Assembly: GCA_016288255.1 (NCBI GenBank)
Contig: JAEEYS010000007.1
Span: 1 to 14,343, forward strand
Length of the DNA: 14,343 bases
Direction of reading: 5' to 3'
Origin: Bacillota bacterium
GTDB taxonomy: Bacteria > Bacillota > Tb-RUG-66
Shown one piece after another: positions 1-7,156 of the stretch. How positions within the stretch are numbered: the first letter of the stretch is position 1; each line of letters starts with the position of its first letter. The notes beneath the pieces are model-generated. The model saw nothing but the letters and a program-made list of their open reading frames with translations. It ran no database searches and was not told the DNA's origin. Made by a program: the position numbers and the translations under genes.

Positions 1-1141
1 AATGACCTTTGTAGGTTTGGTGGGCATGATCGACCCGGCCAGACCGGAAGCTGTAGAAGCGATCTCAAAATGCAAACAGGCGGGGATCCGTCCGGTGATG
101 ATCACCGGCGACTACGAAGGCACCGCCTTTGCCATAGCGAAACAGATCGGCCTTGCGGGCGAGGGGGACAGAGCCCTTTCTGGCAAAGAATTGAACGCGA
201 TGACGGACGAAGAACTGTTCCAAGCGGCGCCGGAAGTCAGCGTCTATGCCAGAGTATCGCCGGAACATAAGACCCGTATCGTGGAAGCTTTGAAAAAACG
301 AGAAGAGATCGTTGCCATGACAGGCGACGGGGTCAACGACGCGCCGGCTTTGAAACGGGCGGATATCGGTATCGCCATGGGGATCACCGGTACAGACGTG
401 GCAAAAGAAACAGCGGACATGATCTTGACGGACGATAACTTTGCCAGCGTGGTTTCCGCGGTGGAAGAAGGCAGAGTGATCTTCAGCAACATCGAAAAAG
501 CCATCTTTTTCCTGCTGTCCTGCAATATCGGAGAGATTTTGATCATTTTCTTCGCGATGATATTCAATTGGGCGATCCCGCTTTTGCCCATCCAGATCCT
601 TTGGATCAACTTGGTGACGGACGCTTTTCCGGCACTGGCTTTGGGGATGGAAGCCAAAGAAGGGGATATCATGAACAGACCGCCCAGAGACCCGAATCAG
701 CCCATTATGACAAAACGGTTTACGACGCGGATCGCCATACAAAGCGTTTTTCTCTGCATTGCCGTCTTGGGAGCTTATCGGTTCGGGTATGCGCAGTTTC
801 TCAAAGCGGGCGTCCAGCCTGCCGCAGCGCTTTTGGACGCCAGAAGCTATGCTTTTGTGACCTTGGTCGTGGCAGAGCTTTTGCGGGCGTTTGCCGCCAG
901 AACGGAAAAAAGATCCGTATTTCGTGTGGGACTCTTTTCCAACAAATATATGACTTTGGGGATCTTGGTTTCTCTTCTTTTGATCTTGCCGGTCATGTAT
1001 CTGCCGTTTTTGAGAAACATCTTTAAACTGATGTATTTCGGCGTTTCGGACTGGTGCATCTCTCTCGGATTTGCTGTGATTCCTTTTATCGTAGCGGAAC
1101 TGTCCAAAAAGTTCATGAAGGAAACAAACGGCACAAAATAA
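1..1141 (+). CDS. Cation-transporting P-type ATPase, probably Ca2+-type (5' end outside window)
   Basis: The gene enters the window already open; the ATG at base 2 lies inside the P-domain and is not a start. The visible 379 residues carry the end of the P-domain, with TGD at 35-37 and the hinge TGDGVND at 107-113, then the C-terminal membrane domain (M5 onward, about 165-370). M5 has the N175/E178 pair in SCNIGEI and M6 has N203, T206 and D207 in WINLVTD. These match the Ca2+-ligand residues of SERCA/PMR1-type pumps (N768, E771, N796, T799, D800 in SERCA by family knowledge). I therefore infer ATP-driven Ca2+ export; a related divalent cation such as Mn2+ is possible. The phosphorylated Asp motif DKTGT and M1-M4 lie upstream of the window. 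The gene ends 9 bases before a strong terminator and converges on yyaC. Confidence 0.93.
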   Translation, partial: MTFVGLVGMIDPARPEAVEAISKCKQAGIRPVMITGDYEGTAFAIAKQIGLAGEGDRALSGKELNAMTDEELFQAAPEVSVYARVSPEHKTRIVEALKKREEIVAMTGDGVNDAPALKRADIGIAMGITGTDVAKETADMILTDDNFASVVSAVEEGRVIFSNIEKAIFFLLSCNIGEILIIFFAMIFNWAIPLLPIQILWINLVTDAFPALALGMEAKEGDIMNRPPRDPNQPIMTKRFTTRIAIQSVFLCIAVLGAYRFGYAQFLKAGVQPAAALLDARSYAFVTLVVAELLRAFAARTEKRSVFRVGLFSNKYMTLGILVSLLLILPVMYLPFLRNIFKLMYFGVSDWCISLGFAVIPFIVAELSKKFMKETNGTK

Positions 1142-1150
1142 AAAGATACA

Positions 1151-1185
1151 AAAGGCTGCGGCAAATCTTCTGCCGCAGCCTTTTT
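1151..1185 (+). terminator. Strong, probably bidirectional rho-independent terminator
   Basis: A perfect 13-bp stem (1151-1163 with 1171-1183) has a 7-base loop and is followed by a T tract at 1181-1185. The left flank is A-rich, so read on the minus strand the same hairpin also ends in a T-rich tail. It sits directly after the P-type ATPase stop and downstream of the convergent yyaC, so it can serve both. Confidence 0.9.
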
Positions 1186-1200
1186 GCTGTACAAAAAGCC

Positions 1201-1224
1201 AAAGAAAAAAGGGATTTCAGCCCT
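1201..1224 (-). terminator. Weak candidate terminator for yyaC
   Basis: On the minus strand a short 4-bp stem (1221-1224 with 1210-1213, 7-base loop) is followed by a long T-rich tract (complement of 1201-1209). The stem is short, so it may only assist the stronger hairpin at 1151-1183, which lies further along in the same direction. Confidence 0.3.
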
Positions 1225-1309
1225 AAAAACGCAGGGAAGAGGTAAAATCATATTCTCCATTTCCGGTTTGCAATCTGCCGGAAATCATTGTACAATAAAA
1301 AGTAACAGT

Positions 1310-1888
1310 TTAGGAGAAAAAAGACTCTTTTTGATCCTGCAGGGAGAAAAGGACTTCCGCCAAAACGGAAGAAATGAGCTCCGCCATTTCCATGACCGAG
1401 CCCAGCCTGGTGTTCTGCAGCAATATGGTCTGGATGCCGCAGAGCTCGTTCACGTTGCCGATGATATGGAAATCGCCTACTTCCGGCAGATTTTTATACA
1501 GTCCCGCGCCGGGTCTTAGTGCGCCGGGCATGAAACGGATCCTGCCGACCTTGCTTTTTTCGCTTAAGGCGGCGTCTACGGCGATGATATAAGGGTTTTG
1601 GTGCTGCTTTTGTATTTTGGCCAGGACTTTTTTCAAGTTGACGCCGTGGACAGGCTCTTTTAAAGTGCCGTAGACAGGAAAAGAGACCAAAGGATCGTTT
1701 TTCAGATGATACCCTACCAAAGGCCCCAAGCAGTCGCCGGTCAGCCGATCGGTGCCGATACAGAGGACCAAAGGGTCACGGCCGTTCATTTCTTTTGTCA
1801 GTTGACGAAGCAAAGAGCGAAACAAGATTTTTCTTGCCGCGGGATGCTGAAAATGGACCTGAGACAGAAACGGATTTTCAAAAATCAT
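1310..1888 (-). CDS. yyaC: Spore protease YyaC (DUF1256 family)
   Basis: This 192-residue protein belongs to the YyaC/DUF1256 family, annotated as a putative sporulation protease with a fold related to germination protease and hydrogenase-maturation peptidases. Family hallmarks are the block around 42-58 (CIGTDRLTGDCLGPLVG, with acidic residues D47 and D52), PVYGTLKEPVH at 71-81 and AVDAAL at 103-108. The acidic residues are candidate metal or catalytic ligands by analogy only. I chose the start at 1888 because GGGAGG lies about 10 bases upstream of it; an in-frame ATG at 1918 would add 10 residues but has no ribosome site. The gene is alone on the minus strand, divergent from the TPR gene and convergent with the ATPase. 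Its presence is evidence for a spore former. I found no convincing promoter motif in the divergent gap. Confidence 0.93.
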   Translation of the reverse strand: MIFENPFLSQVHFQHPAARKILFRSLLRQLTKEMNGRDPLVLCIGTDRLTGDCLGPLVGYHLKNDPLVSFPVYGTLKEPVHGVNLKKVLAKIQKQHQNPYIIAVDAALSEKSKVGRIRFMPGALRPGAGLYKNLPEVGDFHIIGNVNELCGIQTILLQNTRLGSVMEMAELISSVLAEVLFSLQDQKESFFS

Positions 1889-2011
1889 AAACAGTAATAC
1901 CTCCCAATCGGTTTCCATGTATTGATAGTATTACCAAATTGAAGAAACTTAATATCCTTATACGTATACAATGACAAAACAGAAGAAAACGTGATAGAAA
2001 GAAGGCTTTTT

Positions 2012-2728
2012 ATGGACGAAAAAGATAGAAAAGAAGAATGGATCGAAGAAAAAGCAGAAGAGCCGCAGGCATTTGAGATGGAAGAAGTGGAATTGGAAGC
2101 CTTTGACACGTCGCAGGAAGAAGCGGAAGGGGAAGCGAGGGAAGAGATAAGCGAAGAAGCGAAAGCCTCCCTGCAAGAAAGCAGCGAAGAGGTCCCTTTC
2201 GTGCAAGAAGTGGATGAACGGGTCTATGAAGTGGAAAAACTGTTGGAAGAGGGAAGAGAAGAAGAAGCGGCAGCGGTAGCGAAACAAGTCCTTAAAGAAA
2301 ATCTGACTTCGTATGAGACCGTCAACAAGCTGGGCGTTGTTTATGCCCATAAAGAAATGAATCAGATCGCCAAAGGATATTTTGAAAAGACGATCGAGAT
2401 CAACCCGAATTTTGCCCGGGCTTACAGCAATCTGGGCAACATGTATTATAAAGCGGGAGACTTGGATAAAGCGCAGGAGCTTTATGAAAAGGCCATTTCA
2501 CTGGATAATACCAATTCCAATTTTTATAACAATTTAGCGGTCGTCATGAAAAAGAAAGGCGATTACCGCGCTTTTGTAAAAAATTATAAGAAAACGATCA
2601 AAATGGAAGGAAAAAGCGGCAATCCGGACCCGGATGTGGCGGCAGCCATGAGAAACAGAGGCTGTGTTCGCTTTATCGCGATCGTATTGGCAGTATTGAT
2701 TTTTTATTTGATTTTTATGCGAAAATAA
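2012..2728 (+). CDS. Acidic TPR-repeat protein with C-terminal membrane anchor
   Basis: The 238-residue protein has three parts. Residues 1-70 are extremely rich in Glu and Lys, with no predicted fold. Residues about 100-203 hold roughly three tetratricopeptide-like units; the clearest is 136-169, with SNLGNMYYKAGDLDKAQELYEKAI and a following SLDN turn typical of TPR consensus positions. Residues 219-235 form a single hydrophobic helix next to the C-terminus (tail anchor). TPRs mediate protein-protein contacts, so a cytoplasmic scaffold bound to the membrane is the likely architecture; the partner is unknown. The start at 2012 has AGAAGG seven bases upstream. A GTG at 1991 in the same frame lacks a good ribosome site. 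It is the first gene of a co-directional run and is 29 bases from the DUF5711 gene, which also has a charged N-terminus and one membrane helix. Confidence 0.85.
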   Translation: MDEKDRKEEWIEEKAEEPQAFEMEEVELEAFDTSQEEAEGEAREEISEEAKASLQESSEEVPFVQEVDERVYEVEKLLEEGREEEAAAVAKQVLKENLTSYETVNKLGVVYAHKEMNQIAKGYFEKTIEINPNFARAYSNLGNMYYKAGDLDKAQELYEKAISLDNTNSNFYNNLAVVMKKKGDYRAFVKNYKKTIKMEGKSGNPDPDVAAAMRNRGCVRFIAIVLAVLIFYLIFMRK

Positions 2729-2757
2729 AGGCAAGACAGAACTTGTGAGGGATAAAG

Positions 2758-4086
2758 ATGAGACGAAAAGAAAAAATAAAGCTCCCGGAAGAAACGCTGG
2801 AAGAGAAAATACGAAAAGAAGAAGAGCGGATGGAAAACAGCCGCAGAGAAGCAGAGAAGGCGCCGGACGGAAAGCTCCCGGAAGAAGCGGAAGAGACTGC
2901 TAAAAGCCGCTTTGGGACCAAGAATAATATCGTAGAAAAACTGCGGGAAAAAATAGAAGAGAGAAGCGAGACCCGCTGGGAAAGAAAAAAAGAGCAGGAA
3001 CAAAAACCCAGGATCATAAGGTATCTGCTTCTTTTGATCTTGGCAGCGGTGATCTTCTATCTGCAGGTCACCGGCCATTTGTTCAGCTTCAATCTCTATG
3101 AAGAAACGGTAGTCAATACAGACAACGTGATCTTGGGCGTGACGGACGAGGGCGATATCCTGTCCAAACAAGGATATCAGCTGGTGGCAAGCGACCCAAA
3201 CGGAGAACAGCTTTGGCAGTATGAATTTGATACGGATAAGTTCCAGGTCATGACCAAAGAAAACTATATCCTTTTGTATGATCTGGAGAACCGGTACATC
3301 AAACTTTTGGACAACAGCGGCAAACTGATGTGGCAAAACCGTTTTTCCAGAGAGCTGAATTTTGTAAAACTCCTGGAAGACGGCAATTCCGTGCTCTGCC
3401 TGCGGGAAGGGAATATCCAGTCTTTGGCGGTATATGACAAAAACGGCAGTACCTCCCGAAAAGAATTTACCGCGGATTATCCCAACATCATCTCGGCGGA
3501 TTATCAGAAGAACAACGCCAGCCTTTTGGTGCAGATGATGGACGAAAAAGAGATCATCGAAAACAAATTGAACTATATCAAAGACAACAACCTGCAGTGG
3601 ACTGTCAGCGAAGAAGATCTTTATCTCATGGCAAAGATCACCAGCGGGAATTATATTTTGGCAGTGACGGACAACGTGGTCACCTGCTACGGCGTAAAAG
3701 GGGAAGAAGTCTGGCGGCAGGAACTGGAAGATTCCATTGTCAACATGGATCTTTCCAGGGAAAATCTGGCGCTGTTGACGGAAGAGAGCGGAGACTCTTT
3801 GATAGGCGGCCGTAAAAACAAGGTGATCTTTATGGATTTAAGCGGCAACGTCACATTCGAGACCACCGTAAAAAAAGACCCTCAGCTTTTTGTGATCAAT
3901 GAAAACAGCGACGGCGTGCTGTTAAAGTACGACAGAGAGATCCAAAACGTGACAAAAAACGGGACGGAATTCAATATCAAATTAAAAAGCGGGATCACCA
4001 TAAGCTTATCCGGCAACAGACGATACATTGTCGCCAAAGAATCGGGAAAAGCGACCCTTTATACGCTGGATAAAGAAAAAAAATAA
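2758..4086 (+). CDS. DUF5711-family membrane-anchored beta-propeller-like protein
   Basis: The 442-residue protein starts with a highly charged, Glu/Lys/Arg-rich cytoplasmic segment (1-84), followed by one membrane helix (about 85-102) and a large extracytoplasmic part (about 110-442). The outer part contains repeated strands of the pattern G-E/K-x-x-W-x-x-x-F/L, for example at 149-158 (GEQLWQYEFD), 188-197 (GKLMWQNRFS) and near 321-330 (GEEVWRQELE). This is the spacing of PQQ-like/WD-type propeller blades, so I infer a small beta-propeller outside the membrane. The length and layout, and the position just before a cvpA-type gene, fit DUF5711, a family without known function. No catalytic residues can be named. 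The ATG at 2758 follows GAGGG at good spacing. It is likely co-transcribed with the TPR gene upstream (29-base gap). Confidence 0.8.
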   Translation: MRRKEKIKLPEETLEEKIRKEEERMENSRREAEKAPDGKLPEEAEETAKSRFGTKNNIVEKLREKIEERSETRWERKKEQEQKPRIIRYLLLLILAAVIFYLQVTGHLFSFNLYEETVVNTDNVILGVTDEGDILSKQGYQLVASDPNGEQLWQYEFDTDKFQVMTKENYILLYDLENRYIKLLDNSGKLMWQNRFSRELNFVKLLEDGNSVLCLREGNIQSLAVYDKNGSTSRKEFTADYPNIISADYQKNNASLLVQMMDEKEIIENKLNYIKDNNLQWTVSEEDLYLMAKITSGNYILAVTDNVVTCYGVKGEEVWRQELEDSIVNMDLSRENLALLTEESGDSLIGGRKNKVIFMDLSGNVTFETTVKKDPQLFVINENSDGVLLKYDREIQNVTKNGTEFNIKLKSGITISLSGNRRYIVAKESGKATLYTLDKEKK

Positions 4087-4116
4087 AAAAATAACAGCCG
4101 GGAGGCAAAAGGGAAA

Positions 4117-4166
4117 CAAAGTCCTCTTTGGAAGAGAAAGTAAAAAACGGGCAGAAAGTCTGCCCG
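4117..4166 (+). other. Two small hairpins in the leader of the cvpA-like gene
   Basis: The 98-base gap before the cvpA-type gene holds a 5-bp hairpin (4117-4121 with 4126-4130, 4-base loop) and a GC-rich 7-bp hairpin (4148-4154 with 4160-4166, 5-base loop). The second ends four bases before the AAAGGAGG ribosome site. Neither is followed by a T tract, so neither looks like a terminator. They could affect RNA stability or ribosome access; this is inference. Confidence 0.35.
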
Positions 4167-4184
4167 GGCAAAGGAGGCGCAAAG

Positions 4185-4961
4185 ATGGCACGATTGTTTG
4201 ACATTATCATATTGGTCTTGTTCTTATACCTGATCATAAGAGGGATCATGACCGGTTTTTTGAAATCGTCCATTTCCATCATCGGTCTGGTGGCGGCATG
4301 GATCGGCGCCCGGACATGGGGCTCTTTCTGCGCTGTGCTTTTACAGAACAAAACCCCTGTGGGAGAGATGGTGCATAAAGTATCGGCAGAATATGTAAAC
4401 GGTATTATAGACGGTTATATGATCACCCAGGGAGAAACGGCGCTGCCTCTGGACGCGCCGGCGATCAGCCTGGGACAGATCGATCTGACCGGTTTTATCG
4501 ATAAGCTGAAACAGCTTTTGGACCCGTTCCACCTGTTCGGCGGAAAGCTGGAGGGGGAACTGACCCAATCGATCACCGATACGGTGAGGAAAAACGTAGG
4601 CACAACGGTCAATGATGTTTTGACGGATGTCAAAAGCACTTTTACCGCCACCATGACAGATCATGTCATGCATATTTTGGGATATGTTTTGGTCTTTGTG
4701 GTGATTTTATTGGCAGTAAAACTGATCGGCGTGATCTTGTTCGCTTTGACCGACAGCTCCGATTCCCTCAGCTTTTTAAACCGCCTAGGCGGCGTGGGCG
4801 TCGGGATTGTGGAAGGCTTTGTCGTAACAGCGGTGATCATCTTATTTTTGCAGGCGCTTTTAGTATTTCATTCGGATTTCGCCACTTTTTTGCAGGATTC
4901 CATGACATACCATATCTTTCAAAAGGCGCTGAATTCGCTGATCCACCTGCTTTACGGATAA
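4185..4961 (+). CDS. cvpA: CvpA family membrane protein
   Basis: The 258-residue integral membrane protein has four hydrophobic helices (about 5-23, 28-46, 163-186 and 205-228), with a long loop between helices 2 and 3. The block LNRLGGVGVGIVEG (198-211) before the last helix corresponds to the conserved CvpA segment. CvpA was named for colicin V production in E. coli; its molecular role is unsettled, and in Firmicutes the family is broadly described as a membrane protein. The protein is longer than E. coli CvpA, mostly in the loop. The start at 4185 is decided by a near-perfect AAAGGAGG seven bases upstream; an in-frame TTG at 4128 would add 19 residues from the leader and is unlikely. Neighbours on both sides are membrane-associated or of unknown function. 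Confidence 0.82.
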   Translation: MARLFDIIILVLFLYLIIRGIMTGFLKSSISIIGLVAAWIGARTWGSFCAVLLQNKTPVGEMVHKVSAEYVNGIIDGYMITQGETALPLDAPAISLGQIDLTGFIDKLKQLLDPFHLFGGKLEGELTQSITDTVRKNVGTTVNDVLTDVKSTFTATMTDHVMHILGYVLVFVVILLAVKLIGVILFALTDSSDSLSFLNRLGGVGVGIVEGFVVTAVIILFLQALLVFHSDFATFLQDSMTYHIFQKALNSLIHLLYG

Positions 4962-5033
4962 TCAGCGGAAGAATGAGGAAAAAGATCGTTTGACAGTGTG
5001 TCACAGAAGCAGTATGGCAAAGGAGGAAAAACA

Positions 5034-5621
5034 ATGGAACATAGGATAGATTGCAGAGGCAAGCTCTGCGGGGAACCGGACCTTTTGGCCGCAAAAGCGC
5101 TCCTGGAACAAGGGATGCCAAAGCTCACTTTGGTGGTGGATGCGGAATCCGCGAAAGACAATGTGGTGGAAACGGCGAAAAGCTTGGGGTATCTTTGCCA
5201 TGCGACACAGGTCAAAAACGATTATTTGATCGAGATCTATAAAAGAGAGACCATAGGGAGTCCTCTGCAGCTGGAAGAAGAAAAAGGCGATTTTGTCATT
5301 GCCGTAATGCGGGACACCCTGGGAGAAGGAGATCGGGAGCTGGGGCAGATCCTGATCAAAGGCTATTTTTACGCCTTGAACGAAACGGTGCCTTACCCCA
5401 AGACCATCTTATTTTTGAATACGGGAGTCAGGCTGACCACGGAAAACCAAGGGGTGATCAAACAGTTAAAAGAGCTGGAAGAAAAAGGGGTAGAGATCAT
5501 CAGCTGCAGCACCTCTTTGGAATATTTGGGATTAAAAGAAAAGCTCAAAGCAGGAAAGATCGCCAATATGTATACCATCTGTGAAAAGATGAACCGTGCC
5601 AAGGAGGTCATCAGTATATGA
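5034..5621 (+). CDS. yedF: YedF-like protein: TusA/SirA-like domain plus DsrE-like domain
   Basis: The 195-residue protein has the two-domain layout of selenium-metabolism YedF: a TusA/SirA-like N-terminal domain (1-72) and a DsrE-like C-terminal domain (about 84-192) with the family blocks DTLGEGDRELGQILIKG (94-110) and LNTGVRL (128-134). TusA-type proteins carry persulfide sulfur (or possibly selenium) on the Cys of a CPxP motif. Here the equivalent is C12-G-E-P15, so the first Pro is lost although the Cys remains. The C-terminal motif that I recall as CGTC in typical YedF reads CSTS (158-161), so one Cys is missing. Function may therefore differ from a two-thiol carrier. No selD, selA or selU is visible in the window. 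The start at 5034 has AAAGGAGG eight bases upstream; an in-frame GTG at 4998 would have the ribosome site inside the coding region. The stop overlaps the mscS start by four bases, so translation is probably coupled. Confidence 0.85.
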   Translation: MEHRIDCRGKLCGEPDLLAAKALLEQGMPKLTLVVDAESAKDNVVETAKSLGYLCHATQVKNDYLIEIYKRETIGSPLQLEEEKGDFVIAVMRDTLGEGDRELGQILIKGYFYALNETVPYPKTILFLNTGVRLTTENQGVIKQLKELEEKGVEIISCSTSLEYLGLKEKLKAGKIANMYTICEKMNRAKEVISI

Positions 5622-6520
5622 GAGCGCAAGAGTTTTTGGTGCTGGAAGATGTTTTTGCAAAATGGAATATGGATTCTTTTTCTCAAGCGCTCCTTTTGTT
5701 CGGAAAATGTATCCTGATCGCGCTGGTTTGCAGGATCTTGATCGCCGTCATCAATAAATTCATTAGAGGCATTTTAAAAGGGACGGGCGCCATCAACAGT
5801 TCCATGACGGAACAAAAGCAAAAAACGCTGGGAACGGTCTTACAAAACGTGACCAAATACGCCCTTTATTTTATCGCGATCCTCATGATCTTGAGCATGT
5901 TCGGCATTCCCACCGGGTCGATCCTGGCGGCGGCCGGCGTTGGGGGCGTAGCCATCGGTTTAGGGGCCCAAAACATGGTCAAAGACGTGATCTCGGGCTT
6001 TTTTATCCTTTTTGAAGACCAATACGGCGTAGGGGATTATGTAGAGCTGGGCGGAAAAGCCGGCAAAGTGGAAGCTTTAGAGCTTCGTATCACCAAACTG
6101 CTGGATTTTGACGGGCGAGTCCATGTGATCCCAAACGGGAATATCACCACAGTGACCAACTACAGCAGAAACAACAGCAGAGCCATGGTTAAAATAAGCA
6201 TCGCCTACGAAGAAGATATCAACAAAGCCATCTCTGTTTTGGAACAGGAATGCGACAGCCTAGCAAAACAGCACGCTTCCATCATCGCGACAAAACCGAT
6301 CGTCTGGGGCGTGACGGATCTGGGCAGTTCGGGCGTGGAGATCACTGTGGTGGCCTATGCCAAACCGTTAGATCATTTGGAACTGGAGCGGATCATGCGA
6401 AAAGCGTTCAAAGAAGCGTTTGACAAAAACGGGATCGAGATCCCGTATCAGAAGCAAGTGGTCTATCTGGGGCAAAACAATGAACATACAGACGCGGGGG
6501 AAAAACAGGATGGAAAATAA
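5618..6520 (+). CDS. Small-conductance mechanosensitive channel (MscS family)
   Basis: The 300-residue protein is a minimal three-helix MscS channel, which opens on membrane tension to release solutes in hypo-osmotic shock. Hydrophobic helices lie at about 22-47, 76-95 and 100-130. The third is the pore-lining helix, with the Gly/Ala-rich run GVGGVAIGLGAQNMVKD (107-123). The beta domain follows, with GDYVELGGKAGKVEALELR (139-157) and the conserved VIPNG (170-174), and then the alpha/beta C-terminal domain to about 285. The ATG overlaps the yedF stop (ATGA), with AAGGAGG ten bases upstream. The 3' end overlaps the DUF951 gene by 11 bases. The yedF-mscS-DUF951 trio is thus a compact transcription unit. 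Confidence 0.94.
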   Translation: MRAQEFLVLEDVFAKWNMDSFSQALLLFGKCILIALVCRILIAVINKFIRGILKGTGAINSSMTEQKQKTLGTVLQNVTKYALYFIAILMILSMFGIPTGSILAAAGVGGVAIGLGAQNMVKDVISGFFILFEDQYGVGDYVELGGKAGKVEALELRITKLLDFDGRVHVIPNGNITTVTNYSRNNSRAMVKISIAYEEDINKAISVLEQECDSLAKQHASIIATKPIVWGVTDLGSSGVEITVVAYAKPLDHLELERIMRKAFKEAFDKNGIEIPYQKQVVYLGQNNEHTDAGEKQDGK

Positions 6521-6725
6521 AAAACTGGAGATCGGACAGATCATCGAAATGAAAAAAGAGCATCCCTGCGGGTCAAAAGAGTGGAAAATATGGAGGACCG
6601 GCATCGATATCGGCATGGAATGCTTAGGCTGCGGCAGAAGGATCATGGTGCCCAGAAAAAAGGTCGAAAAAGGGATCAAACGGATCGTGTCTGAGCCTGC
6701 AGAACAAGAAAACAAAAGCAGTTAG
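6510..6725 (+). CDS. DUF951 family small protein
   Basis: This 71-residue protein fits DUF951 (B. subtilis YyzM-like). Family blocks are KKEHPCGSKEWKIWRTGID (15-33) and CLGCGRRIMVPR (38-49). C20, C38 and C41 suggest a small metal-binding (zinc ribbon-like) fold; the fourth ligand could be H18, which is inference. The molecular role is unknown. Family members commonly sit near ychF or mscS genes and the rpsF operon in Firmicutes, and that neighbourhood is kept here except that I see no ychF. The start at 6510 lies inside the mscS reading frame with GGGGG nine bases upstream; the conserved family sequence begins right after it, which supports this start over in-frame options further upstream. 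Confidence 0.88.
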   Translation: MENKKLEIGQIIEMKKEHPCGSKEWKIWRTGIDIGMECLGCGRRIMVPRKKVEKGIKRIVSEPAEQENKSS

Positions 6726-6754
6726 GCTGTTTTTTAAAAAAATCCATAAAAAGT

Positions 6755-6782
6755 TTGATTTTTACAAATTATGTGATATAAT
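6755..6782 (+). promoter_or_regulatory. Sigma-A-type promoter of the rpsF operon
   Basis: A -35 TTGATT (6755-6760), a 16-base spacer and a consensus -10 TATAAT (6777-6782) preceded by an extended TGn (6774-6776). It lies 63 bases before the rpsF start, after the end of the DUF951 gene. Confidence 0.8.
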
Positions 6783-6796
6783 GATAAAGCTACAAT

Positions 6797-6826
6797 CCTG
6801 TCCTAGCGAAGGTTAGGACCATAAGG
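6797..6826 (+). promoter_or_regulatory. rpsF leader hairpin, candidate S6:S18 autoregulatory site
   Basis: An 8-bp stem (6800-6807 with 6812-6819, one G-U pair) closes a GAAG tetraloop. A further 3-bp helix (6797-6799 with 6824-6826) is set off by a 4-base bulge CATA at 6820-6823. It lies between promoter and ribosome site (AGGAGG, 6831-6836). In many bacteria the S6:S18 complex binds a bulged leader hairpin mimicking its 16S site, and the published motif features a CCG bulge. Here the bulge is not CCG, so identity with that motif is uncertain. Confidence 0.5.
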
Positions 6827-6845
6827 CCAGAGGAGGTGTAAGAAG

Positions 6846-7136
6846 ATGAACAAATATGAAATTTTGTACATCATTCATCCGGACTTGACAGAAGAAGCCA
6901 TGACAGAAGAAGCGGAAAAATACAAAGCCATGATCGAAGCAGACGGCGGCGAAGTTTCCAATTTGGAAAAATGGGGCAAAAGAAAATTGGCGTATGAAGT
7001 CAAGAAACAAAGAGAAGGATACTATGTATTGATGAATGTTGTAGCAAAACCGGAAACCGTAAACAACTTGGACAGAGTGTTTAAGATTTCTGAAACAGTT
7101 ATCAGACAGTTGATCTTAAGAGAAGACGAAGAATAA
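6846..7136 (+). CDS. rpsF: 30S ribosomal protein bS6
   Basis: The 96-residue protein matches bS6 over its whole length: N-terminal MNKYEILYIIHPDL, the conserved NLEKWGKRKLAYEVKKQREGY-type block in the middle (59-82 region includes EGYYVLMNV) and an acidic C-terminus. bS6 binds the central domain of 16S rRNA in the platform together with bS18, encoded two genes downstream. AGGAGG lies nine bases before the ATG. It is first in the rpsF-ssb-rpsR operon, an order shared by most Firmicutes. Confidence 0.98.
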   Translation: MNKYEILYIIHPDLTEEAMTEEAEKYKAMIEADGGEVSNLEKWGKRKLAYEVKKQREGYYVLMNVVAKPETVNNLDRVFKISETVIRQLILREDEE

Positions 7137-7156
7137 AAAATAAAGGAAGTAACGCC

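Noticed and set aside
65..742. Long open frame on the minus strand opposite the P-type ATPase
   Set aside because: The plus-strand frame carries unmistakable ATPase motifs; the opposite frame encodes no recognisable domain and is the usual mirror of a codon-biased gene.
1259..1285. 8-bp inverted repeat downstream of yyaC
   Set aside because: Neither strand has a T tract after it, so it is not a convincing terminator; the stronger hairpin at 1151-1183 explains termination.
1939..1972. Promoter-like elements (TTGAAG; TATACAAT) before the TPR gene, the latter resembling a sigma-E -10
   Set aside because: Spacing between the sigma-A-like boxes is 20 bases, and no sigma-E -35 is found at the right distance, so I did not annotate a promoter.
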